A DNA stretch of 64,000 nucleotides from Mnemiopsis leidyi (GCA_000226015.1 JH153212.1:604518-668517); one strand, 5' to 3'. Counted from the first letter of the stretch, positions 61,101 to 64,000 are shown. A program made the numbers and translations. The notes: generated by a model not told the origin, from the letters alone.

Positions 61101-64000
61101 TGATAATATATTTAGATTTAACAGAGTCGAGGGATCAACGGTTAAACTTATTCAACGGTGGCATGATGTGAATCGAGTGTTATACAGTCTCAACAAAAAG
61201 TTTATAACTTACTTTGTTTTTGAGGGAAATTTGCGTTTCCCTTGAGAAAACTGATGCCCGAGACATCGTTCGGTAGAGGAGTTATTTTAAATTTCCTTGA
61301 TGTAGAGGGCTCGTAGTACACGGCAGATTGCCCATCCCTGTTGTAATAATAAAACTTTCCGTCGACAACTCCAAGCTGGAAAAATTTAGATTTTAGTATT
61401 ACAAAGTTATAAGACCTCGAATTAACGGGTCACAAAAACTTTATATTTCATTTTCAGTTGGAAACAAAAGAAACTGGTACTTACAACTTACAACTTGCTT
61501 CTTAAATTTCATGTTATTGATTTGAAAACATACGACCCTTCAGAAACAAACCTTTTGAATACTGCTGTCAATGAGGGGCTCTTCAAAAACTTGATTTTTG
61601 CGTTTCATGGAAACTTTATACACTCTTTTGTTGTCAGAGCTGACTACATAGATGTATCCATCCCTTATAATGAGGTCATTGTCAGAGCTCGCATCAATTG
61701 GTAGTAAAGCCAGCATTTCAGGATCACCACCATCATTAGTCGCTTTCATAAGCATATTATCATTCTCTATCCAGAATAATGCCCTGAAAAACATACAAAT
61801 ATCATTTTACTAGCTTGAGCGGCTTAGCTAGCTTTCTAAAATTGAATTCCGATGTTTCATTCAATGAGTTTAAACTTACCCCGTCATGCGACAGGAAACA
61901 ATATTTCTAGCATTCTCTCGGTTTCTAAAAAGTGTAGTCAGCTTGTTGCCATTAGAATCTGTATACAAGACACTTTGTCGCTTGTTCAGCTCAGTCCAAT
62001 AGATTCTCCCATACACAGGATCAAAGGTAAGACCACTAATATTTTCGTCAACTCTTGCGACAAGCATGACTGGCTTATCTGAAATATTTTATGGGATCTG
62101 AATGTAGGAATAACAAAAACAAAGCACTATTAAAGATAAAATGCAGTTTAATTACAATTCATAGCTCAATCAAAGAATCCTAAAATAACATACAAATTTG
62201 ATTATCAAAAACCGTACCATCCTTCTCCCTAAAGATAGACTTTATTCCATTCGTCCTCTTGACATAATACATGGTTTTAGTGATTGGATCTACCGTGACG
62301 AGGGACACACCTTCTCTTGACATAGTCGTCCTGAGATATCATATTTTCGAGATCACCTCGACAATTAAATATAGTGGCTATTTTTGCTTTCTTGATGATA
62401 AAGTAAAATTTAACTAATCTTTCTGGTTGACAGCAAAAATTTTTAGGAGCAAAAAGATGAAAACATCGGTAGTAACTAATGAGTACCTGTCCGTATCGTC
62501 GTTCATATTTTGTTTGACTATCTGATTTGGTCTGCTATACAAAACGTACATTGGGAACTCATCTGAAGGTTCAATTGTTAGGCGAGTCAAAGTTAGAGGC
62601 TGCTAATGCTATAAGTCCTATCCCAAATCTTAACCAATATGGTTGGCTAATTAATTTCCCTATGGAAAATTTGTCAATGAACATTATCGTGGGAAAGTGC
62701 TTACCAAGCATTCTGTTGTTAGCGGGAATATAACGAGAAATTCCTCGTTTTCCAATTCCCAGAACCCTCGTCATGATTTCACCAGACTCAAAGTCGTAGG
62801 CCTTAATTCCCTGTAGAGTGAGTATTTATTAGTGAATGGCCTAGAAAAGAGATTCTTATCAAAACTGTTATAAAACTTAGCAAATATATTGTATAAAGAA
62901 TGGCTTTTCAAAAGGCACTTAGATCTAATTTATTGTTACTTATATTATATTATATTATTATTAAGTACTTAAACTTACTTCATTATCTGTAAATACAAAT
63001 TCGGTTGGTTTTGTTGACAAGGAGGTTATCGGCTGACTATGTCTAAACACATCGGTTTTGCTTCGGTCACTAACAACCACCCTGGTAACCACAGTACCAC
63101 CAGACTCTGAGTCCGGGAAAGCTACGTAAAGCGAGTCAGATTGTGGGTCATACGACAAGGCTGTTGGTTCTCCTCGATCATACGTGGTTATACTTTCGTA
63201 GTATGTGGTGTCTAGGTCTCCAACATACAGCTGTCGGTCACCCGACCAAAATACACGACTGAAAGAAGCGCCATTACAAAGTATAGTTGTTAAATGGTTA
63301 ATACACTTGATCTCCGGTTTACAATTATGGTCAATGACGTAGTGTATTGATATGTGAAGAAACTTTTGATTTAATTTATTACGCATTCAAATTTCAAATT
63401 TATAAAAGCTAATTTCTGTAAAAAACCGTTTGTTGAGATCGAGTGTCATTTTTTGTGGTCTTTTAACACCGGAATACAGTGAGCTTGTAACTCCATCATT
63501 CACATTAGCCCTTTGGATGAATCCTGAGTTTGGCTCGGTCCAATATATGACACCTCGTAGCCCATCGATGGCGAAGTCACCAATCTGCTTTTCATTAGCA
63601 ACGAGTACCCGTGAAACATCTGACGAATATAAACATCATTAGATTCAAAGATTCAAAGATTCAAAGATTCAAAGATTCAAATATCAAAGATCAAACATTA
63701 CATATAATGTGTTAGATCAACCTGAAATAAAAAAAATGTTAAAGGTCATAAAGTGAATAAAAAAGAGTTTTTCTGAAACTAAACTATCAGAGTCACTGTC
63801 AGAATGCAACGAGCAAATCGAAAGAAAGTGATATGATAGAAAACCGTTAACCCTCTATTAAAAAGCCTAAATCAGATCGTCAAACGAAAACTGTGTGCCT
63901 AAATTGCCCAAAGGATTAAAGCCAAGTGTCTGAGTGACCCAATTTCAAGTTTAAAACAATAAGTTATCGTTTGGTAGTGAATCGTTCCTTCCAGATCTTT
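2691..64000 (-). CDS. giant secreted YWTD-propeller / thyroglobulin-1 / C-type lectin mosaic protein (whole gene, 5' end outside window)
   Basis: One gene of at least 61 kb. I traced 99 exons on the minus strand from 63619 down to the TAA at 2691-2693, with canonical GT-AG borders and matching phases, about 28.4 kb of coding sequence. N to C order: YWTD-like modules; thyroglobulin type-1 (TY1) at 56.6 kb; modules; TY1 at 53 kb; a long module array with acidic linkers; TY1 at 37 kb; modules; TY1 at 34.7 kb; CTLD A; module + CTLD B; TIL domain; CTLDs C and D; module with a 10-residue repeat array; CTLDs E to N; stop. No transmembrane segment follows the last CTLD, so secretion is inferred, although the signal peptide is not in the window. 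YWTD plus TY1 recalls nidogen, but nidogen has no CTLDs. No known family with this order is recognised. The parts are annotated separately below. Confidence 0.85.
3605..3702. repeat. 25-bp tandem repeat covering the exon 4 splice donor
   Basis: Units 3605-3629, 3630-3654, 3655-3679 and 3680-3702 share ttcatcttatcttgaaggtac. The fourth unit is the last 22 coding bases of exon 4. On the minus strand each unit ends in AA followed by GTGAGT, GTAAGT, GTAAGT or the decayed ATAAGT. Confidence 0.9.
4548..7232 (+). CDS. secreted protein with four F-type lectin (fucolectin-like) domains, nested in an intron of the giant gene
   Basis: Five exons: 4548-4647, 4883-5257, 5746-6156, 6285-6683, 6793-7232 (stop TAA 7230-7232). 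Exon 1 encodes the start and a signal peptide (WLIVALTVCLAAVF, then SQAQS). Exons 2-5 each encode exactly one domain and are joined by phase-1 introns. Domain cores: IYNRVDCCKERIVGFTVFI, VINRHDCCQDSLVGFTVYI, VFNRVDCCQERIVGFSVFI, VVNRNDCSVCEPRFIGFAV, each followed by a Cys-Gly (NCG/ECG) and ending L[A/N]EV[E/Q][I/V]YG or similar. N-R-x-D-C-C-x-E-R is the F-type lectin fucose-binding signature (RxDx4[R/K]). Domains 1 and 3 keep it, with an upstream His; 2 and 4 do not. Likely a soluble fucose-binding recognition protein. Confidence 0.9.
7390..7578. repeat. inverted repeat (foldback) of about 75-bp arms
   Basis: The left arm, running through ttagacactg..., aacacctgtcatcttctggc and tcaataaatgtatt, is repeated as its reverse complement after a loop of about 35 nt (aatacatttattgagccaga ... 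gtgtctaatttgttcc). It lies 160 bp after the F-type lectin stop and carries AATAAA in the left arm, which could serve as its poly(A) signal. It may be a small foldback transposon. No clear target-site duplication was seen. Confidence 0.75.
7579..9023. other. intronic sequence without a supported gene
   Basis: This is the remainder of the giant gene's intron between exons 5 and 4, downstream of the F-type lectin gene. A short open stretch at 7584-7770 (plus) ends at a possible GTAAGC donor but has no recognisable domain. A degenerate repeat of taagtggtaagtacacttg type lies around 8765-8860. Nothing else stands out. Confidence 0.5.
9024..10605 (-). CDS. giant gene, C-type lectin domains L and M (exons 8-5)
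   Basis: Exons 10446-10605, 9603-10290, 9278-9397, 9024-9120. Domain L: KLACPRNSLQQFAVAAVIE|DNTWIGVSRAG, SEPDNGYMG, GKWADGG, CVVGQEEGCIPDQ. Domain M: SLPCIQNVVQQEVVAALNN, VWLGGIDYYEEGVWEC, SQPDDM|CDDDDEADFTYM, GKWRDCG, CSLDCQVGVDDGC. L (EPD plus WAD) and M (QPD plus WRD) both look able to bind calcium. L has lost the intron before DADF, whereas M retains it. Confidence 0.84.
10768..11370 (-). CDS. giant gene, Thr-rich linker exons (exons 10-9)
   Basis: Exons 10970-11370 and 10768-10854. Exon 10 encodes a Thr/Glu-rich stretch with imperfect repeats of TEGTKP[I/V] and ends SFTTEG. Exon 9 (LLTVEPSPKSVTLVKVLL) joins in phase 1 on both sides. The composition suggests an O-glycosylated mucin-like spacer between CTLDs K and L. 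I chose the acceptor of the next exon at 10606-10608 because only it continues the frame. Confidence 0.72.
11500..14310 (-). CDS. giant gene, five C-type lectin domains in one 2.8-kb exon (exon 11, domains G-K)
   Basis: A single 2,811-nt exon carries five CTLDs in tandem. Their ACP cores are RMACPRNELQ, NVACPRNSEQQ, NLACPRNSWHQ, KLACPQNALQQ and ILACPQNKLQQ. Each has a W[L/I]G core and is followed by a C....C.P tail. J (TEPDNK, RWMDEG) and K (QPDNSYNEETDADF, LKWEDTG) keep Ca-site motifs; G, H and I do not. Between J and K is a Thr/Pro-rich linker of about 100 residues, a likely O-glycosylation region. No introns interrupt the domains, unlike A-E and N, which points to intron loss or insertion of a processed copy. 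Confidence 0.87.
14492..15017 (-). CDS. giant gene, C-type lectin domain F, intron-free (exon 12)
   Basis: One exon encodes the whole CTLD: KLACPQNPLHQAAIENVVR, STSWLGFVDYFVDGEFRC, NWGRDQPDNSYNDETDADF, NHLKWEDTG, GAVCQMECTVGTSEGCFPDR. It keeps QPD and a W-x-D (KWED), so the Ca/sugar site may work, with QPD suggesting galactose-type specificity. Its second half is nearly identical at DNA level to domain K in exon 11. Confidence 0.87.
15206..16425 (-). CDS. giant gene, C-type lectin domain E (exons 16-13)
   Basis: Exons 16028-16425, 15749-15860, 15475-15586, 15206-15289. Exon 16 closes the preceding propeller (VYIEFVSERLP) and opens CTLD E (VLACPKNPFQNYIITATQ). Then DTTWIGYQDIRDEGDYRC, YMSDTEADFAVLL, AICQY and VCTVGRDEGCIPN. 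Intron positions and phases (2 before xTW.G, 0 before YMSD, 1 after the last CTLD Cys) are the same as in domains A, C and D. Confidence 0.83.
16536..19535 (-). CDS. giant gene, 10-residue repeat array and propeller block 5 (exons 21-17)
   Basis: Exons 18187-19535, 17849-18046, 17504-17673, 16988-17119, 16536-16824. Exon 21 starts with CEVGVDRGC, then about 18 copies of a 30-bp unit encoding DTDSGSRQPT. It continues in the same frame into propeller strands (IYFVDMTDQRRPFLVEYDP, IIMWMEADFGSFK, FIYFLRDGQFMRYNLETRR). The block ends with KWIFFTDKTKGTLEMFEVL and KLFWTEGTGSRTIYRQG. Exon 18 uses a weaker donor (AAG|GTTCTC), chosen because it restores the frame (SPATS|KLFW). Confidence 0.8.
18925..19463 (-). 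repeat. about 18 tandem 30-bp units encoding DTDSGSRQPT
   Basis: The 30-bp period is visible as two units per 60-base line. It lies inside exon 21 and keeps the reading frame. Variants change D/T/S positions, and some units read STQPT. The same DNA is open in other frames on both strands, but only this frame joins propeller sequence on one side and the CTLD tail motif on the other. Confidence 0.93.
19715..20404 (-). CDS. giant gene, C-type lectin domain D (exons 24-22)
   Basis: Exons 20179-20404, 19945-20053, 19715-19829. Exon 24 begins with the CTVGEDDGC tail of domain C and a Glu/Pro/Asp linker. Then NLACPRNSQQQQKIASIIR|EDSWIGVQDMLREG, FESVPSNM|YMSDNDADFTVMM and AVCER|ACEVGVDRGC. The 5' splice region of exon 24 is tandemly duplicated (49-bp period). 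The Ca-site loop lacks QPD. Confidence 0.82.
20390..20481. repeat. 49-bp tandem duplication at the exon 24 acceptor
   Basis: The block caccaacagtgcacgctgga through ggtaatgtataa (20390-20438) is repeated from 20439. On the minus strand both copies contain GTCCAG|CGTGCACTGTTGG, so two acceptors lie 49 nt apart. The proximal one (exon start 20404) keeps the frame. Confidence 0.85.
20632..21781 (-). CDS. giant gene, C-type lectin domain C (exons 27-25)
   Basis: Exons 21658-21781, 20933-21041, 20632-20761. Motifs: NLACPKTSYLQEQVG|DTSWIGVRDVYTEG, then FASKSNS|YGRDRDADYTVVVYN, then PFVCER. Exon 27's donor is GG|GTAGAG. The intron 21042-21657 is filled by a 19-bp minisatellite with an assembly gap. 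No QPD/EPN is present, so this is a degenerate Ca site. Confidence 0.82.
21082..21637. repeat. intronic 19-bp minisatellite with an assembly gap
   Basis: Tandem 19-bp units of gtgctgttgtcgtcgctac with variants, about 28 copies. Ten Ns at 21180-21189 break the array, so the true copy number is unknown. It fills the intron between exons 27 and 26 of the giant gene. The Cys/Leu-rich open frames within it are artefacts. Confidence 0.93.
21945..22274 (-). CDS. giant gene, Glu-Pro linker and TIL (trypsin-inhibitor-like) cysteine-rich domain (exon 28)
   Basis: After CTVSAGSDCVPDE there is an (EP)n-rich linker, then a Cys-rich segment: ECSGGRRFTECGSACIQTC, CTRQCVRRCQCPG, NRCISPASCP. The spacing, with the CxCPG and final SPASC, is that of the TIL domain seen in insect and nematode protease inhibitors and in mucin/von Willebrand-type proteins. 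Ten cysteines fit five disulphides. A role as protease inhibitor or in multimerisation is inferred. It is the only TIL domain found in the gene. Confidence 0.8.
22441..24125 (-). CDS. giant gene, intron-free propeller module plus C-type lectin domain B (exons 30-29)
   Basis: Exon 30 (22796-24125) starts with the post-CTLD motif CVVGEEEGC, then an entire YWTD-like module in one exon (VIYYSDVDNKLIGAFYIE, SLVWVQGSGRYVRVMKGA, VLYLRDGTLFQYN). An Asp/Met-rich linker and the first third of CTLD B (SLACPLNKAQHIAVADAVR) follow. Exon 29 (22441-22658) adds VVWIGVHDMISEGTFKC, DSDADFGIIFPETGVW and YICET. The equivalent module elsewhere is cut by 4-5 introns. EVDNQ replaces the usual QPD. Confidence 0.82.
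24239..24495. mobile_element. MITE-like foldback element, about 257 bp
   Basis: The ends are inverted copies: gggtcaaacgccgaccaccg on the left and cggcggtcggcgtttgaccc on the right, with further homology (gctctagagccgttt against aaacggctcttttagagc). The interior has degenerate repeats of acggtgttaaacggctc. It is non-coding and inserted in the intron between exons 31 and 30. No clear target-site duplication was found. Confidence 0.75.
24522..34050 (-). CDS. giant gene, C-type lectin domain A (exons 33-31), spanning a 9-kb intron
   Basis: Exons 33915-34050, 24792-24900, 24522-24651. Read-through: RFACPSNFAQNYLLATLIT|SDTWLGVTDMYKEG, then YMSDTDADFTVM, then PYACQK|DC. The 9,014-nt intron (24901-33914) is the largest in the window, yet the phase (AC|G) and domain order are exact. 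It contains two plus-strand genes, a third gene fragment and most of the repeats in this window. The domain has the WLG core and C-terminal Cys, but its Ca-site region reads TDPQNN, so sugar binding is doubtful. Confidence 0.82.
24901..25396. other. start of the 9-kb intron, no gene seen
   Basis: AT-rich intronic sequence between exon 32 and the first duplicated unit. A short repeat (tatatttatcactgtc type, around 25070-25110) is present. Nothing else is recognised. Confidence 0.5.
25397..27108. repeat. segmental duplication, copy 1
   Basis: The sequence from aggcagccaccattaaagtt to caggtcctccagatatat recurs at 29889-31649 with few differences over gene, 3' flank and about 900 bp beyond. The shared downstream part (tatccgactatcaggggtct and so on) has no recognisable coding content. 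Copy 2 differs near 31221-31310. Confidence 0.85.
25603..26163 (+). pseudogene. small secreted two-domain protein, copy 1, with an in-frame stop
   Basis: Begins with a signal peptide (MKLTLFVLTFTALIKVGLSC), then domain 1 (TLKWNNDRPDASGKVNGEV, then FPDDKTYSFNYYKDEETIYW) and the first third of domain 2. A TGA at 25999-26001 replaces the GGA (Gly) present in the intact copy at 30089. The frame then continues through the rest of domain 2 to about 26163. Either a recent pseudogene or a truncated 132-residue variant. A TTTCAG acceptor lies 14 nt before the ATG, so a 5' UTR exon or spliced leader is likely. Confidence 0.8.
27109..27674. other. intronic sequence between duplication copy 1 and the GGCGGA repeat
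   Basis: There is an open frame at 27165-27461 (plus, 98 residues) without a recognisable domain or signal peptide. I do not call it a gene. Nothing else seen. Confidence 0.4.
27675..29153. mobile_element. inverted pair of about 250-bp GGCGGA-rich repeats around a 1-kb core
   Basis: The arm at 27675-27925 (ctggttggcggacaaaactt, gatcggactcggcggaccc, gaacgttctgg) recurs as reverse complement at 28903-29153. The 977-bp core shows no transposase. Either a non-autonomous foldback transposon with long inverted ends, or two opposite insertions of one short repeat. The right arm touches the telomeric tract. Confidence 0.7.
29151..29270. repeat. interstitial telomeric tract (CCCTAA)n
   Basis: About 18 units of CCCTAA, degenerating to CACTAA at the right end, preceded at once by TTAGGGTT in the opposite orientation (29151-29158). 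TTAGGG is the ancestral metazoan telomere repeat. The tract lies deep inside an intron of the giant gene. Confidence 0.95.
29658..29695. repeat. palindromic (AT)n microsatellite
   Basis: A run of about 13 TA dinucleotides flanked by gggatg and catccc, forming a perfect palindrome. Intronic. Confidence 0.9.
29889..31649. repeat. segmental duplication, copy 2
   Basis: Homologous to 25397-27108 over most of its length and containing the intact small secreted-protein gene. Homology stops at gatatat, exactly where the 202-bp MITE-like element begins. A local divergent segment lies around 31221-31310. Confidence 0.85.
30089..30643 (+). CDS. small secreted protein with two tandem domains of unknown family (intact copy)
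   Basis: 184 residues in one coding exon. Signal peptide MKLTLFVLTLTAFINKGLSC, then two repeats of about 80 residues, each starting SCSQI[Q/E]NPSATI and ending SAKC. Shared core: [V/L]TL[K/Q]WxN[D/S]RPDASG, then G-S-V-x-F-P-D-D, then YYKDEETIYWDGDKGETSNIW. Two cysteines per repeat fit one disulphide each. The alternating hydrophobic pattern suggests a beta fold. I do not recognise the family, though its neighbours make a recognition or defence role conceivable. A CAG acceptor 13 nt upstream of the ATG implies a 5' UTR exon. Located within the 9-kb intron, opposite strand. Confidence 0.88.
   Translation: MKLTLFVLTLTAFINKGLSCSQIQNPSATITINGSDVTLKWNNDRPDASGKVNGEVIKGSVTFPDDRTYFFNYYKDEETIYWDGDKGETSNIWISAKCVTSSCSQIENPSATIYFEGSDLTLQWKNSRPDASGRVTSKVLTGSVDFPDDREYTFIYYKDEETIYWDGDKGETSNIWTSAKCSSS
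31645..31846. mobile_element. MITE-like element, 202 bp, GC-rich
   Basis: Ends tattatagcgctgg and ccagtgctattata are imperfect inverted repeats. The interior is GC-rich (gggcccaacaaagccccc) in an AT-rich neighbourhood. In copy 1 of the duplication the flanking sequence gatatat continues directly as acacat, resembling the empty site. Confidence 0.7.
31850..32425. other. intronic sequence, no gene seen
   Basis: Non-coding by eye. A purine-rich stretch (gtgagggggaaaaggggaga and so on) occupies about 32220-32310. Nothing else is recognised. Confidence 0.4.
32429..32806 (-). mobile_element. fragment of a non-LTR retrotransposon (C-terminal end of its polyprotein)
   Basis: The minus-strand frame contains LITGHCGLNKHLFNMKKAD followed by CPLCGHREETVSHLLDQCP. 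A TGH..L....F....C..C...EET..HLL..CP arrangement is typical of the region after the reverse transcriptase in non-LTR elements. Upstream the frame reads VIQLNNEHWTKNGPKHTK and is then cut by a pogo/Tigger-like terminus. The reverse transcriptase and endonuclease are missing, so the fragment is dead. Confidence 0.75.
32801..32870. mobile_element. pogo/Tigger-like transposon terminus (partial)
   Basis: Begins cagtaaactctcgatttacc just after a TA, then repeats of ctatttaccgggcctc. The CAGT.AACTCTCGATTTACCGG type is characteristic of Tigger/pogo inverted termini. No opposite terminus or transposase was found before the gap at 33351. Confidence 0.55.
33351..33360. other. assembly gap (10 N)
   Basis: Fixed-length run of N immediately before the third secreted-protein fragment. 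Its true size is unknown. Confidence 0.99.
33361..33905 (+). pseudogene. small secreted two-domain protein, copy 3: truncated and frameshifted
   Basis: Starts after the gap inside domain 1's last Cys (CATSSCTEIENLYANI), loses the frame, and resumes as YITGSDVTLKWNNDRPDAIG ... DGDKGETSNIWTSAGC with a stop at 33627-33629. The shift is one missing base relative to the intact copy. The 3' flank (gattaaacttttcccaattg and on) matches copies 1 and 2 to about 33905, ten bases before exon 33 of the giant gene. Probably inactive, unless the shift is an assembly error beside the gap. Confidence 0.75.
34237..34809 (-). CDS. giant gene, thyroglobulin type-1 domain 4 plus acidic linker (exon 34)
   Basis: The exon starts with a thyroglobulin type-1 domain (SKCRQSKDLFSTP, PDCNPDGTYEASQC, VMCLCVHPTSGLPG, GLFDC). 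A linker of about 100 residues rich in Gly, Asp, Ser and Pro follows (GESGDSPDQDDGDSNMPDGG and similar). It joins in phase 1 to the first C-type lectin domain. This exon marks the change from the propeller half to the lectin half of the protein. Confidence 0.88.
34932..36719 (-). CDS. giant gene, YWTD-like block 4 (exons 38-35)
   Basis: Exons 36456-36719, 36150-36330, 35655-35826, 34932-35151 make one propeller-type module between thyroglobulin domains 3 and 4. Signatures: YVVYTTSDTIKRVNLDNPDD, SLYWLTSSGELGGLGFYTG, RLFWLEGSDGRFK, NRILNVYFSNGQLYYVSGSS. The 5' border of exon 36 (AAAG|TGTGAG at 35826) uses a non-CAG acceptor but gives the right phase. Confidence 0.78.
36847..37089 (-). CDS. giant gene, thyroglobulin type-1 domain 3 (exon 39)
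   Basis: A single exon with the motif set TPCLILKEL, VSCEGDGSFSSTQC, HVCSCVDPLGRP and DVDCDRP: a full six-Cys thyroglobulin type-1 domain. The usual PxC is replaced by VSC. It is flanked by phase-1 introns like domain 1, consistent with spread of one symmetrical 1-1 exon. Confidence 0.88.
37218..41628 (-). CDS. giant gene, YWTD-like block 3d (exons 47-40)
   Basis: Exons 40870-41628, 40450-40738, 39415-40202, 39018-39279, 38428-38908, 38062-38254, 37723-37983, 37218-37381. Signatures: KLQWTESN, SIIWVQGTGRATRVMKGA, TLTWTVNGE, ILYFTDLLTNEIHSYV. Exon 45 holds about seven copies of a 36-bp unit encoding DDSMGDKDGMKG, and exon 43 a related Asp/Gly/Met-rich linker. Exon 41's 5' border is the least certain in the gene. 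A CAG at 37946-37948 looks better, but only an acceptor at 37984-37985 (TAGAG) keeps the frame with exon 42, which ends GG|GTAAC. Confidence 0.75.
39850..40105 (-). repeat. seven 36-bp units encoding DDSMGDKDGMKG
   Basis: Located within exon 45 of the giant gene. Variants include GNKDGMKG and EDNMGDKD. It forms a highly acidic, flexible linker. The complementary strand is also open and encodes Ser/Pro-rich repeats, a shadow. Confidence 0.92.
41746..45906 (-). CDS. giant gene, YWTD-like block 3c with acidic heptad linker (exons 54-48)
   Basis: Exons 45588-45906, 45253-45430, 44248-45066, 43824-44118, 43090-43712, 42662-42944, 41746-42551. For exon 53 I chose the acceptor at 45431-45433, because only that one restores the frame (VSG|IGNVGTLVFD). 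Signatures: VLYFTDYLNGEIRSYD, VIYFSDTTKGQIEKYD, SLTWLQGEG, DITWMEGTE, KLTWIEGTG. Exon 48 carries about 13 tandem copies of a 21-bp unit encoding [D/N]DMDKSG. Exon 50 has a Ser/Asp/Gly-rich linker. These linkers sit at the same position in successive modules, before the YxYYVSxG strand. Confidence 0.8.
42177..42452 (-). repeat. about thirteen 21-bp units encoding [D/N]DMDKSG
   Basis: Located within exon 48 of the giant gene, with D and N alternating at position 1. Same position in its module as the 36-bp array has in exon 45. Confidence 0.93.
46094..50262 (-). CDS. giant gene, YWTD-like block 3b (exons 64-55)
   Basis: Exons 50143-50262, 49824-49968, 49450-49666, 49125-49295, 48805-48943, 48338-48613, 48051-48183, 47737-47929, 47266-47545, 46094-47095. 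Module signatures: ALYWKDGTG, KMTFIEGRG, KLIWREGTS, VLYFTNPQDGTIE and KLYFADSSGTIESYD. Exon 55 (1,002 nt) fuses pieces that are separate exons elsewhere. The phase-2 intron normally just before KLxWxEG is absent there, so an intron was lost. Exon 55 also carries a Glu/Asp-rich linker of about 60 residues (around 46790-47010). Function inferred: extracellular protein-binding propellers linked by flexible acidic spacers. Confidence 0.8.
50454..52421 (-). CDS. giant gene, YWTD-like block 3a (exons 70-65), broken by an assembly gap
   Basis: Exons 52182-52421, 51848-52037, 51489-51657, 51117-51330, 50625-50932 and 50454-50614. The last two abut a run of ten Ns (50615-50624). The coding frame stops at LYYLDNRN on one side and resumes at WTEGQGTTAVLKRG on the other. 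By comparison with other modules about 30-40 residues plus an intron should lie between, so the ten Ns hide a larger missing piece. The exon at 51657 starts at G|CTTGTCTGG, giving FTDK|LVWLEG. An acidic linker (DEEDEDELD) starts the block. Confidence 0.75.
50615..50624. other. assembly gap (10 N) inside the giant gene
   Basis: Coding sequence abuts both sides (DNRN / WTEG). Comparison with sister modules shows that more than ten bases are missing. Confidence 0.98.
52578..53354 (-). CDS. giant gene, thyroglobulin type-1 domain 2 (exons 72-71)
   Basis: Exons 53209-53354 and 52578-52677 together give one thyroglobulin type-1 domain: NPCKILTEI, LPDCTEEGFFKPRQ | CREAVCKCVDKMGRPLPG, and KECVQEP. 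A phase-0 intron of 531 nt splits it just before the CxxxVCxCV core. Compare domain 1 and domain 3, each contained in one exon. Phases fit on both sides. Confidence 0.9.
53486..56377 (-). CDS. giant gene, YWTD-like block 2 (exons 77-73), interrupted by a nested gene
   Basis: Exons 56141-56377, 54410-54475, 54130-54268, 53804-53992, 53486-53652. The intron 54476-56140 contains the plus-strand Ig/C-type lectin gene. The flanking minus-strand exons nevertheless join in phase (ATKN + IESLGPQQF; A|TT makes Ile), showing that the giant gene runs through the nested locus. Motifs include GKDRLVYYADKQARTVNRI (propeller strand) and MLVYSEG, a degenerate form of the xLxWxEG signature. Confidence 0.8.
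54890..55744 (+). CDS. secreted Ig-like plus C-type lectin protein, single exon, nested in an intron of the giant gene
   Basis: 284 residues. Signal peptide MMKHLLLLATFTGIVTG. Ig-like domain about residues 25-122: SLVCAAHG, then VYWVKG, then DIDNYKCVIED, the usual Cys-Trp-Cys pattern. C-type lectin domain about 125-284: WTAAIADCESKGLELALPKN, WCWIAATDEET, FNWDKKQPDNKD, GMWDDSFVHYKRPYACLC. QPD and W-D-D suggest a calcium-dependent, possibly galactose-type, sugar site. No membrane segment. An in-frame alternative ATG lies one codon downstream. It occupies the 1.67-kb intron between giant-gene exons 77 and 76 on the opposite strand. Lack of introns suggests a retrocopy or an intron-poor subfamily. 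Immune-type recognition is inferred from Ig-CTLD architecture. Confidence 0.9.
   Translation: MMKHLLLLATFTGIVTGYCGPKAERKFEVLLRPEPRVEIELGDTISLVCAAHGHNMMDPLVYWVKGIGPDLNEEGKRMGPTAVGKSTFYIEKAEKEDIDNYKCVIEDCCSGNKEEITVEILVPEETCQDVYGVGHVVFGATWVFRNWTAAIADCESKGLELALPKNEEENAQLQRDLQASFETHPNAAKFAHENWCWIAATDEETEDTWLAVKDNEPLTYFNWDKKQPDNKDLPLLQKGKNQNIVGNSNLARTQNVAGIHRGTGMWDDSFVHYKRPYACLCPTD
55745..56140. other. 3' flank of the nested Ig-lectin gene / intron
   Basis: AT-rich and without open frames. Should contain the 3' UTR of the nested gene, but no clean AATAAA on the plus strand was noticed. Confidence 0.5.
56498..56704 (-). CDS. giant gene, thyroglobulin type-1 domain 1 (exon 78)
   Basis: A single exon encodes a complete thyroglobulin type-1 domain: PCTLL, QPDCTERGRFSPRQC, CYCVRPDGR, and a last Cys in VLNCKRS. 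The C...PDC...G.F...QC...C.CV..G...C order is diagnostic. In other proteins (nidogen, testican, thyroglobulin) this fold is a protease-inhibitor-like or structural module in the extracellular matrix. It is joined in phase 1 on both sides, so it could be shuffled as a unit. Confidence 0.9.
56819..63619 (-). CDS. giant gene, N-terminal YWTD/LDLR-B-like module block (exons 99-79)
   Basis: Exons: 63427-63619, 62979-63258, 62705-62810, 62487-62562, 62218-62330, 61880-62078, 61552-61783, 61213-61375, 60997-61099, 60568-60858, 60181-60445, 59885-60065, 59538-59675, 59160-59254, 58944-59043, 58658-58818, 58312-58519, 57849-58172, 57512-57701, 57214-57387, 56819-56997. The most classical YWTD signatures of the protein are here: GVIYWTEPNSGFIQRA in the first exon and GRIYWTELNKRQSVLY at 61880-62078. 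Each module then shows [K/A/R]LxWxEG, a stretch like YxxYxIRDxxLYxYDP, and a strand ending in a phase-0 donor. Such repeats form beta-propeller blades in LDL receptor and nidogen and bind proteins. The upstream exon lies outside the window. Fold is inferred from the motif, and the blade number per propeller is unknown. Confidence 0.8.
63620..64000. other. upstream intron of the giant gene (to window edge)
   Basis: The acceptor of exon 99 is at 63620-63622. A short tandem repeat of agattcaaag lies at about 63641-63685. No exon is recognised in the remaining bases. The gene continues beyond the window because exon 99 needs an upstream phase-1 exon. Confidence 0.6.
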
